This document shows, piece by piece, positions 1-7,289 of a stretch of DNA of 31,096 bases (within the stretch, counting starts at the first letter, position 1; the number at the start of each line of letters is the position of its first letter). Source of the DNA: Ruminococcus sp. UBA4240 (GTDB taxonomy: Bacteria; Bacillota; Clostridia; Oscillospirales; Ruminococcaceae). The stretch is from assembly GCA_002395525.1 (NCBI GenBank), contig DGXE01000071.1:1-31096 (forward strand), written 5' to 3'. Both the position numbers and the translations under genes were made by a program. The notes under the pieces are model-generated. The model was given only the letters and a program-made list of their open reading frames with translations. It searched no databases and was not told where the DNA came from.

Positions 1-21
1 TTCCGATTTTTGTCAGTAACA

Positions 22-50
22 ATTGTAGCACATCATCTCTGTACTGTCAA
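22..50 (-). promoter_or_regulatory. Sigma-A type promoter reading out of the left edge
   Basis: Read on the minus strand there is a perfect -35 box TTGACA (45-50), a 17-bp spacer and a -10 box TACAAT (22-27). Transcription would start near position 14 and leave the window leftwards, so it probably serves a minus-strand gene that is not included here. The spacing and both boxes match the vegetative consensus closely. Confidence 0.65.
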
Positions 51-56
51 TAGAAA

Positions 57-95
57 CGCCATAGTACTTCTGACCTTGCATCAGATACTATGGCG
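57..95. other. Perfect inverted repeat between ackA and the left-edge promoter
   Basis: CGCCATAGTA (57-66) and TACTATGGCG (86-95) are perfect 10-bp complements. An inner TCTGA/TCAGA pair (69-73, 81-85) extends the stem past a two-base bulge, leaving a 7-nt loop. On the minus strand the hairpin lies downstream of ackA and is followed by TTTCTATT, so it may be a weak ackA terminator. It also sits immediately upstream of the minus-strand -35 box at 45-50, so it could instead be an operator for that promoter. The sequence does not decide between the two. Confidence 0.5.
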
Positions 96-239
96 AAACA
101 CTTCTATATACCCGTATGACGGGGGATATGTTTTAGCTTACCCTGCTGCTTATTGCTTTGGATGAGGAAAACAGCAGCCAGATCCTTTTCCGGCAGTGAT
201 CTGCAGAGCAAATGAGCGCAGCGGGGATAGAGGTGAACA

Positions 240-323
240 AGCCGCCAACTCCCTGTCATCAATACCTATTACTTAGAAAGAGGTAAGTAAGCAGTCCGGT
301 CTTCGTCAGAACGTCTCATCCTG
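240..323. repeat. Intergenic repeat modules downstream of ackA
   Basis: This stretch contains the block CAAGCCGCCAACTCCC, then a 19-bp block at 265-283 (CCTATTACTTAGAAAGAGG) that recurs identically at 9267-9285, then CGTCAGAACG, which recurs in other gaps. The remaining part of the 1-323 gap holds the promoter and hairpin listed separately and a divergent copy of the 'CTCTATCCCCGC' block in reverse orientation (around 218-229). No coding sequence is evident in 1-323. Confidence 0.7.
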
Positions 324-1517
324 CTATCCATTTACAAGCGCCAGTGTGTCCCTTGCAATGAGCAGTTCCTCATTTGTGGGCACTACCCAGACCTCTACCT
401 TGCTGTCGGGAGCGGAGATCTTTGCGAGCTTGCCCCTGATGGTGGCATTGAGTTCGTTGTCCAGCTTGATGCCCAGGGCATCCATGTCACGGCAGGCGCC
501 CTCTCTGGTGGGGGAGTCGTTCTCACCGATGCCGCCTGTGAATACTATGGCATCAGCGCCGTTCATAGCCGCCATGAATGCGCCGATGTACTTCTTTGTC
601 TGATACTGGAGCATCTCGTTGGCAAGCTTTGCACGCTCGTTGCCCTCTCTTGCCGCCGCACTCACGTCACGGTTGTCGGAGGATATGCCGGATATGCCCA
701 GAAGACCCGACTTCTTGTTCATGTAGTCCGCCATCTCCTTGGGGGAAAGGCCTCTCTTGTCCATGATGTAGGTCACTGCAGAGGCATCCACAGCGCCGCA
801 GCGTGTGCCCATGAGCAGGCCGTCAAGGGGAGTAAAGCCCATAGTGGTATCCACTACCTTGCCGTGATCCACAGCCGCAATGGAGGAGCCGTTGCCCATG
901 TGGCAGGTGACGATCCTCAGATCCTTCACATCACGCCCCATAGCCTTTGCCACCGCAGAGGAAACGAATCTGTGGGATGTGCCGTGGAAGCCGTACTTTC
1001 TTACGTGCAGCTCCTTGTAATCCTCATAGGGGAAGCCGAACATATAAGCCTTGGGGGGCATAGTGGCATGGAATGCGGTGTCGAACACAACGGTCATTGG
1101 AACATCGGGCATAACGGACTTACAAGCACGCAGTGCCAGTGCTGCGCCGTGGTTGTGGACGGGGGCAAGCTCAGCCAGCGCCTCGATCTTGTCGATGACC
1201 TCATCGGTGACTATCTCCGTCTTTGAGAACACATCAGCGCCCTGCACGATGCGGTTGCCGATAGCACCTATCTCGGACAGGCTGTCTATCACCTTGGTGT
1301 CACCGGTGGTGAGCACCTCTACCAGCTTTTCAAAGGCCTCCGTGTGGGTGGGGAAGGACACGTCCTGCTCGAGAGCCACTCCGTCCCCCTTGTGGGAGAT
1401 GTGGCCGCCGATGCCGATCCTGTCGCAGTTGCCCTTGCAGATGACGCTCTCGTCCTCCATGTTGAGGAGCTGATACTTGAGTGAAGAGCTCCCCGCATTA
1501 ACTACCAAAATAAGCAT
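324..1517 (-). CDS. ackA: Acetate kinase
   Basis: Acetate kinase interconverts acetyl phosphate plus ADP with acetate plus ATP in the cytosol; together with phosphotransacetylase it yields ATP from acetyl-CoA in fermenters. The protein begins LILVVNAGSSSLKYQLL, the N-terminal ASKHA-kinase phosphate loop. It also carries the RKYGFHGTSHRFV segment with the catalytic histidine region, the CHMGNGSS phosphate-binding motif, and FTGGIGEN near the C-terminus. The start chosen is the ATG at 1517, with GGAG seven bases upstream, giving 397 residues as is normal for the family; an 11-residue upstream extension in the same frame has no ribosome site. A promoter lies at 1579-1607. No pta gene is next to it, so it appears monocistronic here. 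Confidence 0.97.
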   Translation of the reverse strand: MLILVVNAGSSSLKYQLLNMEDESVICKGNCDRIGIGGHISHKGDGVALEQDVSFPTHTEAFEKLVEVLTTGDTKVIDSLSEIGAIGNRIVQGADVFSKTEIVTDEVIDKIEALAELAPVHNHGAALALRACKSVMPDVPMTVVFDTAFHATMPPKAYMFGFPYEDYKELHVRKYGFHGTSHRFVSSAVAKAMGRDVKDLRIVTCHMGNGSSIAAVDHGKVVDTTMGFTPLDGLLMGTRCGAVDASAVTYIMDKRGLSPKEMADYMNKKSGLLGISGISSDNRDVSAAAREGNERAKLANEMLQYQTKKYIGAFMAAMNGADAIVFTGGIGENDSPTREGACRDMDALGIKLDNELNATIRGKLAKISAPDSKVEVWVVPTNEELLIARDTLALVNG

Positions 1518-1578
1518 AATTATCTCCGTTCTGTCCGCATACAGGGGCATCCTGAGCGGGCGTAATAAAGTAACTACT

Positions 1579-1607
1579 ATTATACCACACCGTTACTTTA
1601 AAATCAA
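1579..1607 (-). promoter_or_regulatory. ackA promoter
   Basis: On the minus strand TTGATT (1602-1607), a 17-bp spacer and TATAAT (1579-1584) form a sigma-A promoter about 60 bp upstream of the ackA start codon. The -10 box is preceded by TGG, an extended -10 element. Confidence 0.75.
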
Positions 1608-1632
1608 GAGAAAAAAGTGAACTTAGCAGCAG

Positions 1633-1745
1633 AATGCAGAATGAAGAATGAAACGCTCTGACGGAGCTTTTCAGCGGCTTGAATAGCTGATAGTGAATAG
1701 CTGTCCGGGACAGGGAATGGGCAGCAAGCCGCCGACCCACCGTCA
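1633..1745. repeat. Heptamer and 32-bp module repeats upstream of ackA/ECF
   Basis: Positions 1633-1664 hold the 32-bp module that starts AATGCAGAATGAAG and ends CTCTGACGG; it begins as three heptamers (AATGCAG, AATGAAG, AATGAAA). A GAATAGCTGAT/AGTGAATAGCTGTC pair follows at 1681-1705, then GGGACAGGGA and a GCAAGCCGCC block. The same ordered blocks recur near 8397, 11946, 12192, 25762 and 30620. The repeat lies between the divergent promoters of ackA and the sigma-factor gene. Confidence 0.75.
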
Positions 1746-1766
1746 TTTTAATCTCTGACCTCTTTA

Positions 1767-1795
1767 TTGACTTTTCGGAGAAATCGTTGTATAAT
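1767..1795 (+). promoter_or_regulatory. Promoter of the ECF sigma/beta-propeller operon
   Basis: TTGACT (1767-1772), a 17-bp spacer and TATAAT (1790-1795) form a close vegetative consensus. The sequence CGTTGTATAATATA (1785-1798) that includes the -10 box recurs exactly ahead of the other ECF sigma gene in this window (30173-30186, minus strand). The predicted transcript has a leader of about 235 nt before the start at 2038. Confidence 0.7.
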
Positions 1796-1965
1796 ATATT
1801 GGATAGTGCCCTGATGCCGTTGATGAACGGCGACGAGGGGCTGAACATACCGACTTGCTGTGCAATATGCATTAACTTTTCCCGTGCGATTTGTGCAATG
1901 CTACAAATATTTTTTCCCCATGCAACAAAAGCCCGCCCTGAACGCACTATATATACGGAAGGCTT

Positions 1966-1995
1966 TTGAGAGAGTCGGTACACTGTTCGTATAAC
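1966..1995 (+). promoter_or_regulatory. Possible second promoter for the ECF operon
   Basis: TTGAGA (1966-1971) and TATAAC (1990-1995) are separated by 18 bp and lie about 40 bp upstream of the sigma-factor start. This is weaker than the promoter at 1767. The leader between the two (1802-1965) shows no convincing ORF or known riboswitch motif. Confidence 0.35.
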
Positions 1996-2037
1996 GACGC
2001 TTTGCTGCAAGAAGCGTATGCGAGGTGATCCCTTTAA

Positions 2038-2595
2038 ATGAGCTTTGACACGGCCGCCTGTGTGAGACGAGCGCAGGCCGGTGATGCCGGAGCATTTGCC
2101 GAACTTTATTCCCTTGTCTATAAGGACTTGTACCGAATATCTCTTCTCAACCTTAACAACAATGAGCAGGATGCTTCAGACGTGGTTAGCGACACAGTCC
2201 TTGAGGCATACCGCAATATTCCGAAGCTAAGGGATCCCTCCTCCTTCAGGAGCTGGATAACTGCCATCCTTACAGCACAGATAAATAAAAAGCTGAGGGA
2301 ATACCACAAAGAGCGCAACCTCCGGGAAGATATAGATGATCTGGAGGAAACACAGCCGGACAAAGCACAAACAGAAACAGACTTTGACAGCGTGGCGCTC
2401 CGACAGGCGATGCAGTCCCTTTCGGAAGATGAGAGAATGATACTCACTTTAAGTGCAGTATCGGGGTACACCTCCGAAGAGATCGCCAGGATCACAGGTA
2501 CCGCTGCAGGTACCGTGCGTTCAAAGGCGGCAAGAGCGAAGGCAAAGCTCCGAGCGCTGCTTGGAGACAACACTGCAACAGCAGATGCCCCCTGA
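2038..2595 (+). CDS. ECF-type RNA polymerase sigma factor
   Basis: A 185-residue sigma-70 family protein of the extracytoplasmic-function size class, directing RNA polymerase to a dedicated promoter set. Region 2 spans roughly residues 8-95 (AGAFAELYSLVYKDLYRISL, DVVSDTVLEAYRNI, FRSWITAIL), and region 4 spans 120-172 with the helix-turn-helix segment GYTSEEIARITGTAAGTVRSK. There is no region 1 or 3, as expected for ECF factors. The linker (about 96-120) is strongly acidic and glutamine-rich. AGGTGA lies about 11 bases before the ATG. The next gene, 100 bp downstream on the same strand, encodes a single-pass membrane protein with the layout of an anti-sigma partner. The target regulon cannot be read from the window. 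Confidence 0.9.
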   Translation: MSFDTAACVRRAQAGDAGAFAELYSLVYKDLYRISLLNLNNNEQDASDVVSDTVLEAYRNIPKLRDPSSFRSWITAILTAQINKKLREYHKERNLREDIDDLEETQPDKAQTETDFDSVALRQAMQSLSEDERMILTLSAVSGYTSEEIARITGTAAGTVRSKAARAKAKLRALLGDNTATADAP

Positions 2596-2602
2596 GGGGG
2601 GA

Positions 2603-2644
2603 ACAATGTGCTATCCTATGCGGCGGCAATGCCGTGCACATTGT
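2603..2644 (+). other. Nested hairpin between sigma and anti-sigma genes
   Basis: ACAATGTGC (2603-2611) pairs perfectly with GCACATTGT (2636-2644), and within the loop CGGC (2624-2627) pairs with GCCG (2631-2634). It lies in the 100-bp gap between the ECF sigma gene and its putative membrane partner and has no U-tract. It could therefore be an mRNA-processing or stability element that sets the sigma/anti-sigma ratio; that role is inference. Confidence 0.45.
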
Positions 2645-2695
2645 CATTAAAAAGCGATGCTTTGATAAAGCCGCTTTTAGAAAGGTGTCATCACT

Positions 2696-4597
2696 GTGAG
2701 CTTTGAAGAAAGACTTAATGCGGCCATAGAGGATATAGAAGTGCCTGCGTCCCTTTCACCCGAGAGCATAGAGACAATGCTGCTCATAGCTGCTCCCGAG
2801 CAGGTAAAGGCAGATGCCCCCAGGCCTGTTCCCCGCCCCGTGCTCATGCGTACACTGGCTGCTCTTGCGGCGTGTGCTGCATTGTTCGGCGGCTTTGTTG
2901 CCATGCGTGACAGGAACGTTTCCACAGACGGCATTGCAAGCGATACAGAGTACCACGCTGTACAGGTACAGTCCTATGACGAGCTTTACAATATATACTC
3001 CGGCATATATGAAAGTGCTCCCGAGCACCCTGCAGGCGCAGGATACGGGGATGGCACCGAGATAATCACAGACGATGCCCCGGCAGTCACACCTGCCGTG
3101 ACAGCTCCTGCCCCTGCCCAGGTATCAGCCCCTGCCCCCGCACAGACTGCGGTGCAGCAGACGGCGGCACCCGTTCAGACAAGGGACAAGGCTCAGGTCT
3201 ATGATTATTCAGATGCGGATATTGTAAAGGCAGCCGGGGATAAGATATATTATCTCTGCAGCGGCACCGTGTTCGTTGTGGACAGCGAGAGCTGTGAGAG
3301 CACGGCTCAGATAAAGAGCAGATTTGACCCGGATCAGATGTATATCAACGGCTCCGCCCTGACCCTTGTCAGCAGCGGGGAGGACATTACAGGCGAGAGC
3401 TTTGTCACCATGGAGATATACGACATTTCCGGGGATGAGCCTGAACACCTTTCCACATACAGGCAGTGCGGGGAGCTTGTTTCCCTGCGCACCGACACCG
3501 AGGGCAACATATTCGCAGTCACCTCCTACCGGGCAGGTGCGGACAGCGCATCAGGCAGCGACCTTGACAGCTTCGTTCCCTCCTACTACATCAACGGCAC
3601 AAAGCAGTTCGTAAGCCCCACGGATATATTCGTTCCCAGGGGGGCTGACACCATAGATTACACAGTGGTATCCACCGTCAGCGCCGACAGCGCCTCCGTT
3701 ATGGCAGTGCTTGGCAGCAATGCGGATGTGTACACCACCGACAGCACCGTATATGTAACAGGCACCCTGCAGGAGGAGGGTCATGCGGTCACCTCCGTGA
3801 CCTCCTTTGACATCACCTCCGAGGGGCTGGTACACAGGGCAGATACTCAGCTGCCCGGCAGCCTTATCAGCCACAACAGCATGGCGGAGAGCGGCGGCTC
3901 CTTCAGGATAGCTACCGCAGCCACCATTGAGGGGAGTATCCCCTGCACCAACATATACACCCTCTCCGACGATCTTACCATAACCGGGGTCAAGAGGGGT
4001 CTGCTCCCCGAAACAGCGGTAGGTTCCGTTGTATATGAGGGCAGCACCGCAGGTCTTGTGGAAAAGGGCAGCACGGAACCTGCTCTTTCAATAGATCTTG
4101 ATGCGGCAGAGGATATTCCCGAGCCTGCTTCACCTGCTGCTGACAACACCTCCAAGCCCATGGGGAGCGACAGCTCCGTTACTCTGGGCAGCTCCGACGA
4201 AGGAGGGCTGGTGCTCTCCCTGTGGGATGCAGAGGGCAATGTTACCGACGAGGCACGCTTTGCCGCCGAGCTTATCACCCCCGATTCGCCGGCACTCACC
4301 GACCGCAGGGCGCTCCTGTGTGATCCGGACAGCGGCATAATAGGTGTTCCCGTATCGGCGGACAACTTCATGGGCACTGTCAACCGCTACTACATCTTCT
4401 GTGCGGACGGCAGCGAGATACGGCTCCTCACCGCAGTTGAATGCGACTATGCCTTTGAGCGTGCCATGATAGAGGAGGGAAGGCTCCTTATCTTCGGCAG
4501 CGGGCGCATCACCTCCGTTGACCTGGAGGATATGAGCGTGGGCACGGTACAGAATATGTTCCTGGGCACTCCGGACTACTCGGGGCAGAGGGAATAA
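2696..4597 (+). CDS. Membrane anti-sigma-like protein with extracytoplasmic beta-propeller
   Basis: A 633-residue single-pass protein, starting at a GTG with AAAGGTG eight bases upstream. Residues 1-49 form a short cytoplasmic segment (EERLNAAIEDIEVPASLSPE), where an ECF sigma factor could be bound. Residues about 50-70 (VLMRTLAALAACAALFGGFVA) form one membrane helix. A Pro/Ala-rich linker at about 125-160 follows. The rest, from YDYSDADIVKAAGDKIYYL onward, resembles the PF09826 beta-propeller family, with repeated strand-turn blades such as VFVVDSESCEST and MEIYDISGDEPEHLSTY. Its position behind an ECF sigma gene suggests a signal-sensing anti-sigma factor that releases the sigma factor when the propeller detects an external cue. 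The N-terminal part is too short and divergent to name a zinc-finger or RsgI-type anti-sigma domain. The gene ends inside heptamer repeats and is followed by a terminator. Confidence 0.8.
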   Translation: MSFEERLNAAIEDIEVPASLSPESIETMLLIAAPEQVKADAPRPVPRPVLMRTLAALAACAALFGGFVAMRDRNVSTDGIASDTEYHAVQVQSYDELYNIYSGIYESAPEHPAGAGYGDGTEIITDDAPAVTPAVTAPAPAQVSAPAPAQTAVQQTAAPVQTRDKAQVYDYSDADIVKAAGDKIYYLCSGTVFVVDSESCESTAQIKSRFDPDQMYINGSALTLVSSGEDITGESFVTMEIYDISGDEPEHLSTYRQCGELVSLRTDTEGNIFAVTSYRAGADSASGSDLDSFVPSYYINGTKQFVSPTDIFVPRGADTIDYTVVSTVSADSASVMAVLGSNADVYTTDSTVYVTGTLQEEGHAVTSVTSFDITSEGLVHRADTQLPGSLISHNSMAESGGSFRIATAATIEGSIPCTNIYTLSDDLTITGVKRGLLPETAVGSVVYEGSTAGLVEKGSTEPALSIDLDAAEDIPEPASPAADNTSKPMGSDSSVTLGSSDEGGLVLSLWDAEGNVTDEARFAAELITPDSPALTDRRALLCDPDSGIIGVPVSADNFMGTVNRYYIFCADGSEIRLLTAVECDYAFERAMIEEGRLLIFGSGRITSVDLEDMSVGTVQNMFLGTPDYSGQRE

Positions 4598-4614
4598 GTA
4601 ACAGATAACAGAAA
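4594..4614 (+). repeat. Heptamer run spanning the beta-propeller gene stop codon
   Basis: Three consecutive heptamers (ATAAGTA at 4594, ACAGATA at 4601, ACAGAAA at 4608) overlap the TAA stop codon at 4595-4597. They run directly into the terminator stem. Confidence 0.55.
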
Positions 4615-4640
4615 GCGGCACCCGAAAGGTGCCGCTTTTT
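4612..4640 (+). terminator. Rho-independent terminator of the ECF/beta-propeller operon
   Basis: GCGGCACC (4615-4622) and GGTGCCGC (4628-4635) form a perfect 8-bp stem, extended by an A3/T3 pair, with loop CGAAA and followed by T5 (4636-4640). It is strong on the plus strand. On the minus strand only a short T-tract follows, so it is a weak stop for the converging CotH gene. Confidence 0.93.
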
Positions 4641-4762
4641 AGATGTCAGGTTCCGGAAAGGCTGATAAAGAGACATCAGCTCAACAGCTTTTTCCCGCAA
4701 ATGCTTTGCATGAAAAGAGGAGTGCAAGTCAGCGGGAGCCGGCAGAGTCCGGCACCTGTCCC

Positions 4763-7228
4763 TTAGCTGTATCTCGCTTCTATCACGACCCCGTCCTTAT
4801 ACCGGGAGAGATCCAGGCTCCTGCCGTCTATGGGCTTGCCGTCTATGGCAAAGTGGGAGAAGTCTGCCTCGCTGTTTTCAAGGTGAATGGAGTATTCAGG
4901 GAAGTAGAGCCCCTCCCATGTGCCCTCATCAAATGCCGGGGAGATGGTGTTGATGACGGTTTTCCCCTTGGTGTCCTTTATGGTGACAGCCACAGGAGAC
5001 GAAAGCCTGAAGTTCTCCGCTATGTGCCCGGCGGCGTATTCCCGGCGCTTTTCAAAGAAGGTGAGCATGGACATACCCTCGTTGTAGAACTGCTCTGCGG
5101 CTCTGTCCCCGCCGGGCCACCAGGGCCAGAAGCGGTTGAAGGTGTCCGCCACAAGCTGGGCATCCCTCTCCATGTACTCCACTGCCATGTCCTCTATGGG
5201 CTTGTAGCTGAAATTGCCGTTGGCAAGATCCATGAACACCGTTACAAAGTCCCTCTTAAAGCCCTCGTTCTTCATGCAGGCAAAGAACAGCTCCGGGATA
5301 AAGCCCTGCTTCTTGGCAAGCTCCTTGAAGCTGTCCACATTGGCTTTGCACTGTCCGTACAGCCCCGTGCTGTACTCCGTGTCGAACATGGCAAAGCGCC
5401 ATCTGCCGTCGGCATAGGGGTTGCTGTCATCGGGGGCGGTGCATTTCCACATAGCCACGTTGTTGTCTCCCCAGTCCCAGTTGTAGATGTACAGCTCTGC
5501 GGCGGCATAGTCGATGAATGCCTTCATATCCACCATTTCGCACAGCTTATCGTAATTTGTGTCACTGGAAAGGTCGTTGTCCTGTATGAAGTGCCACAGA
5601 TCGGTGAAGTCCTCATAGTCTGCGTCGGTGCCGTCCTCAAGGGAGTCGTTCTTGATTATTGCCACATTCTTCTTGTCAAGGCCGTAGTGGTCGGCAACAA
5701 AGCGCTGTGACAGCTTCTCCGTGAACTCGTACTGCCCCCAGAATTCACCGTTGATGAAGAGTATGCAGGTCCTTGCCCCCTGGGTGAGTATCTCCCTGTC
5801 GGAGACCAGCTTCTGTATTATGGTGTCACGGAAGCGGAAGTACTGGGAATCATTGCCGCCGTTGCGGAGCACGAAGCTGTCAAAGCCGTCTATGGTGTCT
5901 CCGTTTTCAGACTTTAAGCTGCCGTCGAAGAAATCGAACTCAAAGCCGTGTGCCCCCTTCTCTGCGGCGCTGTCGTAGTCGCTGCGGGCATAGACGTTGA
6001 GGCTCTTCTGCTCGCTTGCCCTTGATGCGCCCCCGTGTATGCGTATGCCCATATCCTGGGAGAACACCTGCCTGCCGTCCTCGAATATCTGGAGTGTCAC
6101 CGGGCGCTCCCATTCACGGCCCCGGTTGGAGTAGTTGCCCTCCATCTGCCAGCCCTCCAGCTTCTCCCCCTTGTGTTCCTTTGTGAACTCGTCAAGGGTC
6201 TTGCCGGTGGTGTATATGCCCGTTTCGTAGTTGAAAAGGTTCCTGCTGTCGGTGACTATGGATATTACCCTGTAATTGTTGTAGTAGTCGGCTTTCTTGT
6301 TGTAGCCCACAAAGTAGACGGCAGTGGATATGCCGCTCCTGTTCCCCTTTTCGTCAAAGGCAGCCGCCCTTACCACCGTTGCCTTTGCCACGTCCTTTGC
6401 CTTGGGGGGCGTGGCGCCTCCCGGGGTGATGTCCTTAAATGCGGCAAACACGTTTTCCCTTGGGGATATGTCCCTCACCTTAATGGGGGAGGAATACACA
6501 GTGCTGTCCGCCGCAGGCTCCGAGCCGTCAAGGGTGTAGCGTACCGTAAGCCCCTCCGGCGCAGCTATGGCGCACTCAAATTCCTTGTCGTAGAAGCCCC
6601 CGGGAGTCTCAAACACAGGGGCTGAAAGCTCCTCTGCCTGTGCGGGAGTGCCCTCCGCAGAAATGCTCTGCTCCCCCGGTGTGGGGTCGGAAAAGTCAAA
6701 GGTGCCGTCCTCCATAAGAGAATATGCCTTGCCGTCGGGGGCTGCCCCGAAGGTGACTTCCTGCACTGCGTTCCCCTGTGCATCCGTGAGCCACAGTGTC
6801 TCCCCCTTTGCGGAGATGCCAAAGGAGGCGGTGTATTCCCCGGCATCGTCGGGTATATCCTTGCCGCAGAACACCATGAGGTGCTCCCCCGCCTCTATGA
6901 CCGTATCATCCGGGAATTTGAACCTGTACGGCTTGTCCTCCTTGTCGGAAAGCCCCCACCCGGAAATATCCGCAGCCGTGCCCCCGGGGTTGTACAGCTC
7001 GATATAGTCGTAGCAAAGGCCGTCAGCCGCCTTGTAGGTGCCGTTCTTGGGGCAGACCTCGGTTATCTGTGCGCCCCCCGGCATCGTTTTAAGGGGCTGT
7101 GCCGCCTGCTGGGTGCTCTGTGCGGTCTGCTCCGTGCCGCTTACCGTTGCTTTTCCGTCCTCACACCCGGAAAGAGCCCCGCACACCGCAAGGGCGCAGA
7201 CTGCGGCAAAAAATCTTCTGATGTCCAT
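4763..7228 (-). CDS. CotH-kinase family lipoprotein with lamin-tail and FN3-like domains
   Basis: An 821-residue exported protein. The N-terminus MDIRRFFAAVCALAVCGALSGC is a lipoprotein signal with the lipobox cysteine at 22. Residues about 50-190 resemble a lamin-tail domain (ITEVCPKNG, DYIELYNPGG, DISGWGLSD). About 205-285 resembles a chitobiase/FN3-type domain (RYTLDGSEPAADSTVYSSPI). About 315-690 is a CotH kinase domain: RIHGGASRASEQKSLNVYAR, FVLRNGGNDSQYFRFRD, FINGEFWGQYEFTEKL, NWDWGDNNVAMWK and the MFDTEYS metal-binding aspartate. CotH of Bacillus is an atypical protein kinase of the spore coat; in Clostridia many homologues are surface lipoproteins of unknown substrate. GGGGAGG lies six bases before the ATG. 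The upstream gene on the same strand, a DUF3810 peptidase, ends 61 bp away. Confidence 0.9.
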   Translation of the reverse strand: MDIRRFFAAVCALAVCGALSGCEDGKATVSGTEQTAQSTQQAAQPLKTMPGGAQITEVCPKNGTYKAADGLCYDYIELYNPGGTAADISGWGLSDKEDKPYRFKFPDDTVIEAGEHLMVFCGKDIPDDAGEYTASFGISAKGETLWLTDAQGNAVQEVTFGAAPDGKAYSLMEDGTFDFSDPTPGEQSISAEGTPAQAEELSAPVFETPGGFYDKEFECAIAAPEGLTVRYTLDGSEPAADSTVYSSPIKVRDISPRENVFAAFKDITPGGATPPKAKDVAKATVVRAAAFDEKGNRSGISTAVYFVGYNKKADYYNNYRVISIVTDSRNLFNYETGIYTTGKTLDEFTKEHKGEKLEGWQMEGNYSNRGREWERPVTLQIFEDGRQVFSQDMGIRIHGGASRASEQKSLNVYARSDYDSAAEKGAHGFEFDFFDGSLKSENGDTIDGFDSFVLRNGGNDSQYFRFRDTIIQKLVSDREILTQGARTCILFINGEFWGQYEFTEKLSQRFVADHYGLDKKNVAIIKNDSLEDGTDADYEDFTDLWHFIQDNDLSSDTNYDKLCEMVDMKAFIDYAAAELYIYNWDWGDNNVAMWKCTAPDDSNPYADGRWRFAMFDTEYSTGLYGQCKANVDSFKELAKKQGFIPELFFACMKNEGFKRDFVTVFMDLANGNFSYKPIEDMAVEYMERDAQLVADTFNRFWPWWPGGDRAAEQFYNEGMSMLTFFEKRREYAAGHIAENFRLSSPVAVTIKDTKGKTVINTISPAFDEGTWEGLYFPEYSIHLENSEADFSHFAIDGKPIDGRSLDLSRYKDGVVIEARYS

Positions 7229-7246
7229 AGTACCTCCCCTAAATGC

Positions 7247-7275
7247 TTGAAATGTACAAAATTATGTGGTATAAT
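7247..7275 (+). promoter_or_regulatory. Plus-strand promoter facing into the DUF3810 gene (antisense)
   Basis: TTGAAA (7247-7252), a 17-bp spacer and TATAAT (7270-7275) with a TGG extended -10 form a good sigma-A match on the plus strand. Both neighbouring genes are on the minus strand, so a transcript would run antisense into the 3' end of the DUF3810 gene. The TGGTATAATAGT core matches the ackA promoter core. No clear minus-strand promoter for the CotH gene is visible in the same gap. Confidence 0.45.
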
Positions 7276-7289
7276 AGTGTCCGATGATG

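Noticed and set aside
1787..1969. A 60-codon open frame in the leader of the first ECF operon.
   Set aside because: It would start with TTG inside the -10 region of the promoter and so could not be translated from that transcript; no ribosome site is present.
4716..4775. Plus-strand sequence GCGGGAGCCGGCAGAG followed by TCCGGCACCTGTCCC resembles the core of a cobalamin riboswitch.
   Set aside because: The B12 box and the rest of the aptamer are missing, the match runs into the CotH coding region, and there is no plus-strand gene downstream. A GCCGG/CCGGC hairpin explains the similarity.
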